Shown here: one piece after another, positions 26,413 through 36,155 of the stretch
Position numbering within the stretch: the stretch's first letter is position 1
How the letters are laid out: the number at the start of each line of letters is the position of its first letter
Assembly (NCBI GenBank): GCA_036268875.1
Contig: DATATI010000091.1
Location: forward strand, 77,513 to 141,512
Origin: Polyangia bacterium
GTDB taxonomy: Bacteria > Myxococcota_A > Polyangia > Fen-1088
DNA: 64,000 bases
Direction of reading: 5' to 3'
Notes under the pieces: model-generated
Seen by the model: only the letters and a program-made list of their open reading frames with translations
The model's database searches: none
What the model was told of the DNA's origin: nothing
Position numbers and translations under genes: made by a program

Positions 26413-28620
26413 ATGGCGTTGATCGGGTTCGTCGCGGTCCTCTCGCTGCGCGGCGGGGTAGCCGTGGCGGGCGATACCTTCGCTTGGACCCCCTCGCGCG
26501 CGCCGGCGGTGGTGCGCGGTCGGCAGGTGGCGGACCGGTTCGATCTGCTGTGGACCGGGCAAGTGACGGTGACGCCTGACGACGCCTTCTTGCCCGGCGG
26601 TCGCCGCACCCTGGTCCTGCTCGAGCGTGGGCTGGGGAAGATTCCCGGCGTTCGCCAGGTGCTGGGGCCGGCGGGTCTGCTCAGCCTGGCCGTCGACGGC
26701 ACCGGAATGGTCACGGCGCGGCCGTTGTTCGGCGATAACGCCGGTGCCGAGGGCGGGGAGATCGACAGCGAAAATCTGCGCCAGCAGCTTGGCCATCGCG
26801 CCGACGCCGCCGGTTGGTTCCTGGCCCCCGACGGGCGCACGGCGCGTTTTCTCGTCGAGAGCGATGATTTCGATCGGGCCCGACCGGCCATCGCTCGCGC
26901 GGTCGACGCCGTCGGCTTGAAGCCCCCGATCGATGACGATTCGTACGCCTCCAGTGTTTTGTTGTGGCCAGACCCGCGCGACCGCCTGGTCATGTGGATG
27001 CCGCTTCTGGCCGCCGGGTTGTGGATCGCCTTTTTGTGGCTGTTTGGCGCTGCGGCGTGGCGCAGCGTCGGCACCCTGCCGCCCGCCGGGGCGCTGGCGG
27101 TGATGCTGGCCGCCGCTCTGGGCGCTGGCTGTCTGTTCGTCCTGGCGCCGCTCGGTCCCTTGCGCCAGCTGGGCGCGCGGGCGATGGCGGTGGCGGTGGG
27201 AGCGACGGCGGTGGCGTTGATCATCGAGCGGGCCACGCATCGGCCGGCGTCGCCGGCGCGGCGTCCGCGCGCCGTGCGCGTTTCGGCGCCGACGGTGGTG
27301 GCGGCGGTTCTGATCGCGGCGGCCGGGGCGCTGACCGTCGGGCGCATGCGTCTTGGCACGCAACAATGGCGGGCGGCGCCGCTCTTGTTCGTCAGCGTGC
27401 GCGGCGATCTGGAACAGCCGGTGGTCCTGCGCGAGCTGCGCCGGCTGACCGATTTTCTACGCACGCTGCCCGGCGTGGCGGGCGCCTGGTCGGTCGCCGA
27501 TCTGTTCGACGGCGTCGATCTCCCCGGCGACGAGGTGAGCCGCATTCCCGATCAGGCCGACGATGTCCGCCGGGTGTTGGACCGGGCACGCGCGGATTCG
27601 GCGGTCCGGCTGGAACTGTCGGGTGATCACCGAGAAGCGCTGGTGGTGGTTCGCTTCGAAACCGCCGGCGACGTCGATCGGCCGGCGCTGCTGGATCGGC
27701 TGGCGCAGTATCTGACCAGCGATTTTCGCCCCAACATGGCGCCCTTCGATCTGCGCGATCGGTTGCCGCCCGTGACCAGGGCGCTGGGACGTGGTCTTTT
27801 GGCCAGCGACGGCGCTGAACGCATCCTGCGCATCTGTGCGCGGGCCGGCCGCAACCTGGACGACGAGGAACGGCGCGCGATCGTGCGGGTGTCCCGGCGC
27901 GCGGCGCTGATCCCGGCCGCTGACGTGGGCAAGCTGCGGGGAGAAGCGGCCGCCGAGGTACGGGCGTTCTTGCGCCTGCACGCGCCGGCACTGGATGCCG
28001 TCCAGCGCGAGCGGGCGGCGGCGGCGCTTTCCAATCTGGACGACGACACTTCCAGCGCGGCGGTTCGCGGCGCGCTGATCGCGGCGTTTGCGCCCGCGCA
28101 CCCGCCGCCGGCGCTGGCCGGTTTGGTGGCGCCGCTGGCGCGCAATCTGGGCGAGGTGCGCAGCCGGCATTCGGCCCGCATTTACGCGCGCGATATGCTG
28201 ACGGGCGCGGGGCTGCCGTCGGAAGGACAGCTGGCCGACGAGGTGCGCGGCGCCACCCGCGACGCAATGGGACCGATCGTCGGCTTGCCGGTCGGGCGCG
28301 ATTCGCCGGGCGCGCTGCACCTGGATGCGGTGGTGGTGGGCGGCGCCGCCCACGATCAGGCGCTGACGGCGGCGTGGCTGCCCGGCCTGCGCGCCGGCGC
28401 TTTTGCGGGCGCGGTGGGGCTTGCCATCGTACTGGTGCTGGTTGCAGGCTTTCGGGGCGTGCTGTGGTATCCCGTCGCTCTGGCTTTGCCATCGGCGGCT
28501 TTGATCGTGCCGGCGCTGACCCGCGATCCGATCGGCGTGCTGTTCGTCGGTTTTCTGGCGGGAACCTGCGCAGCGGGCGCCGTGCTGGCCACCGCGCTGG
28601 CGGCCAGGCGCGTGCCGTGA
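26413..28620 (+). CDS. RND/MMPL-like membrane protein with reduced membrane domain
   Basis: This 735-residue protein starts with a signal-like helix (residues 3-20), then an N-terminal exported domain (about 20-190). Four membrane helices follow between about 195 and 320 (for example MPLLAAGLWIAFLWLFGAA). A large soluble domain starts LFVSVRGDLEQPVVLRELRRLTDFLRTLPGV and contains GVAGAWSVADLFDG, the wording of RND-superfamily periplasmic loops. Three C-terminal helices (after residue 655) end it. RND exporters normally have about twelve helices, so this is a shortened or divergent form. It is coupled (GTGA) to the lipoprotein gene that follows. The start is uncertain; a GTG at 26386 is also possible. 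Confidence 0.6.
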   Translation: MALIGFVAVLSLRGGVAVAGDTFAWTPSRAPAVVRGRQVADRFDLLWTGQVTVTPDDAFLPGGRRTLVLLERGLGKIPGVRQVLGPAGLLSLAVDGTGMVTARPLFGDNAGAEGGEIDSENLRQQLGHRADAAGWFLAPDGRTARFLVESDDFDRARPAIARAVDAVGLKPPIDDDSYASSVLLWPDPRDRLVMWMPLLAAGLWIAFLWLFGAAAWRSVGTLPPAGALAVMLAAALGAGCLFVLAPLGPLRQLGARAMAVAVGATAVALIIERATHRPASPARRPRAVRVSAPTVVAAVLIAAAGALTVGRMRLGTQQWRAAPLLFVSVRGDLEQPVVLRELRRLTDFLRTLPGVAGAWSVADLFDGVDLPGDEVSRIPDQADDVRRVLDRARADSAVRLELSGDHREALVVVRFETAGDVDRPALLDRLAQYLTSDFRPNMAPFDLRDRLPPVTRALGRGLLASDGAERILRICARAGRNLDDEERRAIVRVSRRAALIPAADVGKLRGEAAAEVRAFLRLHAPALDAVQRERAAAALSNLDDDTSSAAVRGALIAAFAPAHPPPALAGLVAPLARNLGEVRSRHSARIYARDMLTGAGLPSEGQLADEVRGATRDAMGPIVGLPVGRDSPGALHLDAVVVGGAAHDQALTAAWLPGLRAGAFAGAVGLAIVLVLVAGFRGVLWYPVALALPSAALIVPALTRDPIGVLFVGFLAGTCAAGAVLATALAARRVP

Positions 28621-29954
28621 TCGGTCCCGGGTGGCGACGGCCGTGGATGCTGGCGATGGTGGTGGTCGTCGGGGGCGCGGCGATCGCCGGCTGCGCGGGG
28701 CCGCCGTGGTTGATGGGCCACCCGCTGAACGGCCAGCCCTCGATTCCAACCACCACGCTCAGCTACACCGCCGCCGAACAGCACCGCCGCGCCGCCGAAG
28801 CGCGCGCCGCCGGATTGACCGTCGAGGAATTCGAACCGCTGCAAGCGCTGGAGACGGCCGAGCGTCTGGATGCCTTCGACCGCGTTCACTTGGTGCAACT
28901 GCTGCTGCAGCGGGCGGACGACTTCGCCACCATGGCCCGCGCCATCCCGCGCAGCCGGGACATCGAACATGCCTTGCGCCTGGATCCGTCGCTGGCGCCG
29001 GTGCTGCGGCCGATGCGCGCGCTGGCGGTGCGCGACGCCGGCGACGCTTGGCTTTCCATCGGCGATCGCCAGCGGGCGGCGGCGGCTTTTCAGCAGGCGG
29101 ATGATCTGGCGGCGTTCGATCTGTCGTTTCGCTTGATCGCCGCCGGTGATGAATCGCCGCCCCCGGCCACGTCGCTGGCCGAACTGCAGCGGGTCATCGC
29201 GATCTTACCGCTGCGATCGTTGCGCGCCTTCGGCGACCTTTACCTGCGCAAGGCCGGCGACGATCGCTCGACGCTGCTGCGGCTGCTGGCCGCCGCTCGG
29301 CAAGACGGCGATCTGGCGCGGGCGGCGCGCCTGCGCGAGGCGCTGGCGAAGGTTCCTGCGACGGACGGGGCGCCGCCCGACGCAACGCCGACACCGGTGG
29401 AGACACCGCCGGCGCCGCTGCCTGCCGATCTCGAGATCTGGGTCTTGCGCGGGCCGACGCTGGAGCGCCGGCTGCTGCCGCTTCTGGCCGCGCAGCCGGC
29501 GCTGCAGCAACCGCCCGAGCGCGCGCGGCGCTGGTCGCAGCTTCTGCTGGCCGAGGATCCGACGTCACCGGCGGTGCTGGAGACCGCCGCGCTGATCGAC
29601 GGCCTGGCCCGACGATTCGGCGGCACCGAACGGAAGCTGATCGATCTGGTTTACTACTCGCCTGATCGAGCGGACGGTTTCGTGCGCGCCGCCGGCGTCT
29701 GGGAGCGCGCGGGACGGCCGCGCGACGCCTGTGCGCAGCGGGTGCGGGCGGCGCGCTGGCGCGACGATCCCGAGGACCCGCTGTGGCGCGCAGCCATCGC
29801 CTGCACGCGCAACGACCCGGGCGCCGGCGACTGGCGGGCGATACGTCAGTACGTGCTGGACCGGGCGCCCGCCGACCGGCGCGAAGCCTTGGCGGCGACG
29901 CTGGACGGCGGCGACAGCGACAAGGCCGGCCCGGTGGCGACGCCCGCGCCTTGA
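28617..29954 (+). CDS. Helical repeat lipoprotein
   Basis: This 445-residue protein starts with GTG overlapping the previous stop by 4 bp. Its signal is MIGPGWRRPWMLAMVVVV followed by the lipobox AIAGC. The mature part is almost wholly alpha-helical and Ala/Arg/Leu-rich, with TPR-like units such as DAGDAWLSIGDRQRAAAAFQQADDL. A Pro-rich linker lies near residues 250-275. It is probably a periplasmic partner of the RND-like protein. No named family is recognised. Confidence 0.65.
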   Translation: MIGPGWRRPWMLAMVVVVGGAAIAGCAGPPWLMGHPLNGQPSIPTTTLSYTAAEQHRRAAEARAAGLTVEEFEPLQALETAERLDAFDRVHLVQLLLQRADDFATMARAIPRSRDIEHALRLDPSLAPVLRPMRALAVRDAGDAWLSIGDRQRAAAAFQQADDLAAFDLSFRLIAAGDESPPPATSLAELQRVIAILPLRSLRAFGDLYLRKAGDDRSTLLRLLAAARQDGDLARAARLREALAKVPATDGAPPDATPTPVETPPAPLPADLEIWVLRGPTLERRLLPLLAAQPALQQPPERARRWSQLLLAEDPTSPAVLETAALIDGLARRFGGTERKLIDLVYYSPDRADGFVRAAGVWERAGRPRDACAQRVRAARWRDDPEDPLWRAAIACTRNDPGAGDWRAIRQYVLDRAPADRREALAATLDGGDSDKAGPVATPAP

Positions 29955-29973
29955 ACGGCCCTCCATCCGCAGC

Positions 29974-31173
29974 TCAATCGACGGCGTGGTGGGGTTTGCC
30001 GTTGAGGCGGGCGTAGATGACGTCCAGGTTGCCGGTGACGGTCAGGAAGAAACGGGCCGCCGGGCTCCACAGCGGGTCGCGGCGGGTGCCGTCGGGGGCG
30101 AGCTGGTTCGTCAAGTTGTAGTAGCCCAGGCTGATCGAGAAATCATCGGCCGGCTCGTAGGTCAGCTCTGCGACGGCCCAGGTGTTCAGACGGTACGTGG
30201 TGGGATCGGGGACCGTCATCGGGAGGGCCGGTCCGGTATCGGTCGACTGCAGGGCCACCGGCGGTGGCTTGTAAGCCCAGGCGTTCAGCCACACGTACGA
30301 CACCGACAGCTCCAGCTTGGGCAAAAGGCGCAGATCGCCGGATGCGGTCAGGCTCAAGGCGTGGCGGACGTTCATGGCGCCGGTCAGCTGATCAGAGGTG
30401 ATGGTGCGGCCGCCGACGTCCTGGCGCAGCTGCAGGATGTCCCCGTTCACCGTCGAGGTGGCGCGGGCGAACGGGTGGTTGTAGATGGCGCCCACCCCCA
30501 GGCGGGCGGTCTTGAAGCTGTGGGCGTTCGAGCCGCGCAGGCCGAAATATTGCGACGCGGACGCCAGCCCGCCGAGGCCGATGATCTGTCCCGAACCGAT
30601 CGACCCCTTGTCCGTCGGCAAGACGGTGCGCGGAGCGACGGCCAGCACGGTCTTGGTGTCTTTCGAACGCGCGAACGTCCGGCTGTACGTGATCCAGGCG
30701 TAGGTCGGGCCGAGCAGAGGCTCGCGCTGGAAGGTGGTGGTGTCGCTGTTCGTCAGCTCGAGGTAAAGGTTGGCCCACACGTTCACGCTCAGCGCGGATT
30801 TGGGTGTCTCGTAAAGGTAATAACGCGGCTTGAACGCCAGCCACAGCTCGTACGTCGGGTCCGAGCTGAGATAGTCGCTGCCGACGTGAAGGGTCTGTGT
30901 GGTGGCGGACTGATCAAACAGCAGGATGCTGCCATGCCAGCGGGACGGCGTGTTTTCAGTGGTGGGCGGGATGGAGGCGACGGCGTCGCCGGCGTTGGCG
31001 CGCTCGTCCCCCGGCGAGCCTCCGCCCGATGGCGTCGCGGCGGCCGGTGCCACCTCCGCCTCGGGCGGCGCCGCCGACGGCTGTGGCGTCTGCTGCGCCC
31101 ACGCCGTTCCTGCGCCGCCGGCGACCAGCGCGGCGGCGCAGAGCCAGGCGGCGGGTGTGGCCGGGTTGCCCAT
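29974..31173 (-). CDS. Probable outer-membrane beta-barrel protein
   Basis: This 399-residue protein has a signal peptide (residues 1-26, cleaved after AGTAWA), then a disordered Pro/Ala/Glu-rich stretch to residue 75. The rest has alternating, aromatic-rich strands such as PTYELWLAFKPRYYLYETP and VNVWANLYLEL, ending in Tyr-rich strands, as in outer-membrane porin or transporter barrels. I do not recognise the family. It lies only 5 bp after the metalloprotease gene, so the two share a transcript and may work together at the surface. Confidence 0.68.
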   Translation of the reverse strand: MGNPATPAAWLCAAALVAGGAGTAWAQQTPQPSAAPPEAEVAPAAATPSGGGSPGDERANAGDAVASIPPTTENTPSRWHGSILLFDQSATTQTLHVGSDYLSSDPTYELWLAFKPRYYLYETPKSALSVNVWANLYLELTNSDTTTFQREPLLGPTYAWITYSRTFARSKDTKTVLAVAPRTVLPTDKGSIGSGQIIGLGGLASASQYFGLRGSNAHSFKTARLGVGAIYNHPFARATSTVNGDILQLRQDVGGRTITSDQLTGAMNVRHALSLTASGDLRLLPKLELSVSYVWLNAWAYKPPPVALQSTDTGPALPMTVPDPTTYRLNTWAVAELTYEPADDFSISLGYYNLTNQLAPDGTRRDPLWSPAARFFLTVTGNLDVIYARLNGKPHHAVD

Positions 31174-31178
31174 GACGA

Positions 31179-34100
31179 CTAGAAGGTGCCGCGCGTCGAG
31201 GGCGGATCGAACCACCCGTACACCTGCTCGGCCTGCCACAAATAGTCCGGCACCGACTTGTACGATTGCAGCTCGTACGCCGAATGGTTCTGCGACGGCA
31301 CCAGCGGCTTGCACGTCGGGGTGAGATTCTGGTCGCAGTCGACGGTCTTCATCAGCGTCTGTTGCGCGGTGATGTCCATGATGGCCGGATCGCTCAGCAC
31401 GATGGCGTCGCCCGACGGCTGGCGCAGCACCACGGCCCGGCCGAATTCGTTGAACCCGGCCGGATGATTGATGGTCGCCGGGAAACCGACCGTGTCCAGC
31501 TTGTAGCCCTTGGCGGTCAGCTGGTTGGCGTATTCCAGGACCCGGCCGGCGATCCCCTTTTGGACGATGGTTCCGCCGGCGCAGTTGTTGGTGGCGTCGC
31601 CGAACAGGCACTCCGTCCCCATGTCGTGGGCGTAATAAATATCGCCCGATATCGGGTCTTGCCATTCGATGCGCTGGGTGATTTCCGGGTTGGCGTTCTC
31701 GCCCAGGCGCCAGATGCGCATCATGTCGGTCCAGTTGGTCTTCTCGTTGGCCTTGATCAGCGCGACGGTCCAGACCATCAGGAACTTCTGCACCTCCCAG
31801 CCGATCTGCGGATCGACCGGCACCACCGCGGTGGGGGCGGCCGGATCAAAAGCGCCGTCGCCCGCGTAGTTGGTGCAGGCGTCACGGCCCTGCGTGGCGA
31901 AGCAGATCTCCGGACCGCCGGTCGGCCAGAAGCTGGGCCATCCCATCGGACTGGCCGGATACTTCGACGCCAGCGGATCCTTGCCGGTGGGCGCGGTGGT
32001 GTCCAGGATCGGCTGGCCCTGGGCGTTCGCGGCCACCCGCGGCGCCAGGATCGAGCGATCGCCGGTCAGGGCGTTGGCGATCACGCGACGGAAACCGTCC
32101 GGCACCACGTCGGCCATGCCGATGGCGCGGAAGCGGGCGTCGTAGAAATCGCGGCGCGACTGGCTGATGAAGCGATCTTCGGATTCGGACAGCAGGACGG
32201 CGGTGTTGACCTTGTCGTAGTACGAGCCGGCGTTTTCGATGTAGTCGACGTCGTAGTCGCCGTTGGTGGTGGACAGCGCGTTCTCCAGCGGGTGGCCGCC
32301 GAAGCCGACGTCGCGCAGGAAGCCGGCCGTGCCGTTGGGGATAACCAACTGGGTTGCTCCGAAGCCGGCCAGGCCGGTGGGCGGACCGAAGTCGTCGGCG
32401 TCGGTGGCAGAGTGCAAGACCGGATCTACGAAGGCCGCGGCGCGAAGATAGTGCGGGCCCGGTTCGGGCCGGGAGAGCTCGCGGGTGAAATGATCGAAGG
32501 CCACCGTCGCCGCGATGATGTTGTCGTGGGCGGTCTGCTGCACCACCAGCGGCCAGTAGGTGTCGAACGACAGGCCCTGGTTGGTGACGATGTCACGGTA
32601 GATCGACTGCAGGAAGCCGACGCCGCCGGCCAGCCCCTGCATCTTGACGTTGTAGCGATCGAACGAGCGCTGGGCGGCGCCGATCAGGCTGAAGGTGGTG
32701 CGGTTGCGGCGGTAGTTGTCGAAGATGTGCCGGTTCTCCTGCGTCGAGACCAGGAACTGCATCTGTTCGTAGGGTTCGGCGCCGTTATCGAAACGGAAGA
32801 CCGAGGCGTTGCCGGTGTCGGCCCAGTTGTCGCTGGCGAAGGCGTAGGGCACGCGCAGGCGTCCGGTGGGATCGATGCTGGGTCCGCCCCGTGCGGCGCC
32901 GCCGCTGGTCTCGGTGCCGGTGGGCAGACGCAGCGAGCTGTAGCCGACATAGTCAACCTGCTGCGTGCGGCACTTGGTCGGCGTGCCGTCGATGGAGACC
33001 ACCAGGCCGTCCATCACCTGATCCCACTTGCCGCCTTTGCTCTCGTCCCAGTTGGCCGGCTGGCTGGGCGTGGTGTTGTAGCAGTTGCTGATCATCCCGT
33101 AGTTCTGCTGCAGCTGCGAGTAGTGGAAGTTGTCGATGTTGCCCTGGTTGGCCATCCCATACTGGATGCCCACCAGCCCGCCGAACGTGTCGGTGGCGGC
33201 GATGACGCCCAGGCCGGCGGCGGTCTTGTTCGACAGCTTGGTGGTATCGGCGAACACCGAGACGTTGTCGCCGTAGAAAAAGCGGGCCGCGGCGAAGTCC
33301 GTCACGCCCAGGCCCAGCATGTCCTGCGACGTCTCGCCGGGATACTCCATCACTGACGACTGCTGCCAGGTCCACAGCATCTGCGACTGTTCCTCGTCGG
33401 TGACCGGATCCCAGTAGCGCGGTCCCACGCAGGTCGACCCGTCGGCGACCACGTCCGTGCAGGGCGTCTTGACCGTGCCGTTCTTGGTGCGCAGCTGCCA
33501 GTACTGCGGCCGGTAGAACATCGCCGCCGAGCTGCTGACGAAGTTGTGGCGCAGACCGATGGAATGCCCCATCTCGTGGATGATCACGCCAGTCTGATAA
33601 CGACCCTGGATATAGTGGAACATCCGATCGTAACGGTTCTGGGTGTCGACGCTGGTTTCGTTGTCACCGGGCGGGAATTTCTTGGCCAGGATGGTGGCCA
33701 TCGCGGTCATCGACGACGGCTCGGGCGCTTCGTCCAGCACGCACGCCCCGCGCGCGGCCAGCGCATTTTCGCGCAGCTCCTTGACCCGGTTCCAAAGCAG
33801 CGGGCTGTTCATCCCCAGCGGCGACACGATGGCGCTGGAGGCCGCCGCCGATGTGCCGGCCGGCGCGCCCGCCAGCTGCAACATCGGGGCGTTGACCAGC
33901 TGGTTCTGCACCGGCGTGCCGTTGCCCAGGTTCAGCGTCGACTGGATCTTGATCTGGCTGGGTGAGGGAATGTCGTTGCGCGCCTGGACATCCAGGGCCA
34001 TCACCCGGCTGGCGTTCAGCAAGGTGCGCACGTCGTCGCTGGGCGTGCTGGCGGCGATGGCGGCGAACTGTTTCGGATCCAGCGCGGAGGTCGCCGCCAG

Positions 34101-36059
34101 GCGAGCGTTGATCTCGGCCCGCGGCATGGTGGGCAGGCTTTGGCCGCCCGAAAGTTTCGCGGCGCCGGCCCAGTTCTGCACGTAGGTCCCGTTGGTGATC
34201 TCGGCGGTGGTCAGCTCGCCGTTGATGTAGCGGACCATGTCCACCAGCCCCTGCGCCGCCGAATCGGTGACCGACGTCCAGATGTTGATCGAGCCGACCA
34301 CCTTCTCGCCCGACAGCGGATCGTTGCCGTCGGTCATGATGCCCCAGGCGGACGGCGTCTGCGGGTTGGGGATGTTGAGGACGGTGTTGTACCGGATATC
34401 GCCGGTGCGCACGACCAGGCCGGCCTTGCCGCAGGCCGGGTGATCGCTGGCGATGACGGGGTTGTGGCACAGCACCACGACCGGGTCCATGCCCGCGATG
34501 GTGCCGATGGCCATGCTGCTGGTGTCGCCGGGCATGCCGCGCTCGTTGGCCACGGCGGCGGCGGCGGCGTTGGCGTCGTTCACACACGACGGGTCGGTCC
34601 ATCCCTTGGTGCGGCGGCAGGAGTCCAGCGCCTCGGAGATGCGCACCGCTTCGTCGGTGTCGTCCTGCTGGCCGCGCCACATCGGGAAGGTCTGATCGCA
34701 GGTGGCGCCCTTGATATTGCGGCATTCCACCAGGCGCGCGGTCTGCACGGCGGCCTTCATGGCCAGATCCCACTGCAGGGCGGCGCGGTTGGTGGGATCG
34801 AACAGCGTGGTGTCGCCGGCGACGTACCAGGGGATGGTCTTCACCTTGCGCTGGCTATACGGCAGGGTGCACTTCTGCTTGTAGACGTCGCAGCGCGAGC
34901 CGGGGCCGGCCTTCTCGCACTCGTCGGCGGTGCCGTTGCCGTCGGTGTCGCGGTTGGGATCGGCGTTGGCATCGCCGGTGGGATCCTCGGTCGTGGCTTT
35001 GGTCGCGCAAGCCAGGGCCACCGTCGGTTTGCCGTTCGTGTCGTTCGAATAGAAATGACTCTGTTGCCAGATGTTGTAGCGCGAGGTGTAGCGGACCCAG
35101 TCCTGGTCGATGAGGCCATAGTTGCGGGCGTAGCCCAGGCGATAATCAAAGTTGAAGGCGCCGATGGCCTGAAAGCGCACGCCGTCCATCTGCGCCGGCT
35201 CGTAGTCGGTGTCGGTGACCTTGCGGTACGACTCGCGGATGGTGAGCTCGGTGGGGTTGCAATTGCCGTAGGGCGAGCTGCCGCCCGAGACGTAACCGAC
35301 CGGCAGCATGCAGGTGGGGATCGAGCCGGTGCCGCCGAAGGCGCTGAGATCCAGCAGCTCGGGCGTGGCGTAGACCTTGTTGGTGATGTCGAAGTAGCCC
35401 TGGTCGGGGACGAAGTTCGGCGCGTCCGGGCTGTTCGGATCCAGCACCGTGTACGCGAACGGTTCGTACTTCACCGCGCCGATGATGCCGAGCAGGCTCA
35501 TCGTGTCGTAGTCGTAGGCGCTGGTGAGCAGGTTCTGCGACCAGTCGACGCGAAAGTATTGCCGGTTGTACCAGGGGCGATCGGTGGTGTTCTCGCCGAT
35601 GATGTTCAGCTCTTCGCCGGTCTGCGGGTTGTACTCGCGCTTGATGTCGAAGTGACTTTCGATCTTGTAGCTGGCGACGATCTGGCCGTCGTTGTCGGTC
35701 TTCAACTGGACGCCGTTGTACTGGTTGCCCTTGCCGTCGGTGCCGGCGATGCGCTCGTAGGACAGCCGGGCGTTCAAGGTGTCCTCGGTGATCTCCCAGC
35801 GGATGCGCGACACCGGCTCGGCGTACGTCGAGGTGAACAGCCCGTCCTGGGCCGCGCCATACGACACGTCGACCACGGTTCCGCGCTTGTAGAACTCGGG
35901 ATCGTCGGCAGTGCTCTGCAGGTCAGCGCCGACGAAGAATGATTTGTCCAGGGCCTGGGCTTGCACCCGGTTGATGGGAGCCCGTTCCTCGGCGCAGGCG
36001 GTGAGGGCCAGGGCCAGCGCCACGCCGGCAAGAGATCGGACGCGTCCAATCGATCGCAT
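31179..36059 (-). CDS. Large lipoprotein zinc metalloprotease (metzincin-type)
   Basis: This 1626-residue protein begins with a lipoprotein signal, lipobox ALTAC, after MRSIGRVRSLAGVALALAL. The zinc motif is HEMGHSIGLRH, with His828, Glu829, His832 and His838, followed by SSVMEYPGE, the methionine turn. Near residue 370 there is a DTDGNGTADECE calcium-binding-type stretch. A long N-terminal region of beta-rich sequence (30-350) resembles no domain I know. A GGAGG site lies 5 nt before the ATG; the open frame reaches 36122 but would start inside the terminator hairpin. The substrate is unknown; predatory or nutritional proteolysis is a guess. Confidence 0.85.
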   Translation of the reverse strand: MRSIGRVRSLAGVALALALTACAEERAPINRVQAQALDKSFFVGADLQSTADDPEFYKRGTVVDVSYGAAQDGLFTSTYAEPVSRIRWEITEDTLNARLSYERIAGTDGKGNQYNGVQLKTDNDGQIVASYKIESHFDIKREYNPQTGEELNIIGENTTDRPWYNRQYFRVDWSQNLLTSAYDYDTMSLLGIIGAVKYEPFAYTVLDPNSPDAPNFVPDQGYFDITNKVYATPELLDLSAFGGTGSIPTCMLPVGYVSGGSSPYGNCNPTELTIRESYRKVTDTDYEPAQMDGVRFQAIGAFNFDYRLGYARNYGLIDQDWVRYTSRYNIWQQSHFYSNDTNGKPTVALACATKATTEDPTGDANADPNRDTDGNGTADECEKAGPGSRCDVYKQKCTLPYSQRKVKTIPWYVAGDTTLFDPTNRAALQWDLAMKAAVQTARLVECRNIKGATCDQTFPMWRGQQDDTDEAVRISEALDSCRRTKGWTDPSCVNDANAAAAAVANERGMPGDTSSMAIGTIAGMDPVVVLCHNPVIASDHPACGKAGLVVRTGDIRYNTVLNIPNPQTPSAWGIMTDGNDPLSGEKVVGSINIWTSVTDSAAQGLVDMVRYINGELTTAEITNGTYVQNWAGAAKLSGGQSLPTMPRAEINARLAATSALDPKQFAAIAASTPSDDVRTLLNASRVMALDVQARNDIPSPSQIKIQSTLNLGNGTPVQNQLVNAPMLQLAGAPAGTSAAASSAIVSPLGMNSPLLWNRVKELRENALAARGACVLDEAPEPSSMTAMATILAKKFPPGDNETSVDTQNRYDRMFHYIQGRYQTGVIIHEMGHSIGLRHNFVSSSAAMFYRPQYWQLRTKNGTVKTPCTDVVADGSTCVGPRYWDPVTDEEQSQMLWTWQQSSVMEYPGETSQDMLGLGVTDFAAARFFYGDNVSVFADTTKLSNKTAAGLGVIAATDTFGGLVGIQYGMANQGNIDNFHYSQLQQNYGMISNCYNTTPSQPANWDESKGGKWDQVMDGLVVSIDGTPTKCRTQQVDYVGYSSLRLPTGTETSGGAARGGPSIDPTGRLRVPYAFASDNWADTGNASVFRFDNGAEPYEQMQFLVSTQENRHIFDNYRRNRTTFSLIGAAQRSFDRYNVKMQGLAGGVGFLQSIYRDIVTNQGLSFDTYWPLVVQQTAHDNIIAATVAFDHFTRELSRPEPGPHYLRAAAFVDPVLHSATDADDFGPPTGLAGFGATQLVIPNGTAGFLRDVGFGGHPLENALSTTNGDYDVDYIENAGSYYDKVNTAVLLSESEDRFISQSRRDFYDARFRAIGMADVVPDGFRRVIANALTGDRSILAPRVAANAQGQPILDTTAPTGKDPLASKYPASPMGWPSFWPTGGPEICFATQGRDACTNYAGDGAFDPAAPTAVVPVDPQIGWEVQKFLMVWTVALIKANEKTNWTDMMRIWRLGENANPEITQRIEWQDPISGDIYYAHDMGTECLFGDATNNCAGGTIVQKGIAGRVLEYANQLTAKGYKLDTVGFPATINHPAGFNEFGRAVVLRQPSGDAIVLSDPAIMDITAQQTLMKTVDCDQNLTPTCKPLVPSQNHSAYELQSYKSVPDYLWQAEQVYGWFDPPSTRGTF

Positions 36060-36086
36060 GAATCCTCCGAGCTGAATATCGAACTG

Positions 36087-36142
36087 AAAAGAAACACCCA
36101 TCCGACGGAGGCGCTGTTTCATCGCGCGCCCGTCGGATGGGT
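36087..36142 (-). terminator. Hairpin terminator or attenuator between two lipoprotein genes
   Basis: The arm at 36096-36108 pairs perfectly over 13 bp with 36130-36142 (CCCATCCGACGG and its complement) around a 21-nt loop. On the minus strand the stem is followed within 2 nt by TTTCTTTT (36094 to 36087). It ends the Cys-rich lipoprotein transcript, yet the metalloprotease ribosome-binding site begins only about 20 nt later. Confidence 0.8.
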
Positions 36143-36155
36143 TAAGGACGAAGAA

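Noticed and set aside
31266-35942. Very long plus-strand frames opposite the metalloprotease gene
   Set aside because: They arise from high GC content. Translations are Val/Gly/Arg-rich and fit no family, whereas the minus strand has a lipoprotein signal, zinc motif and Met turn.
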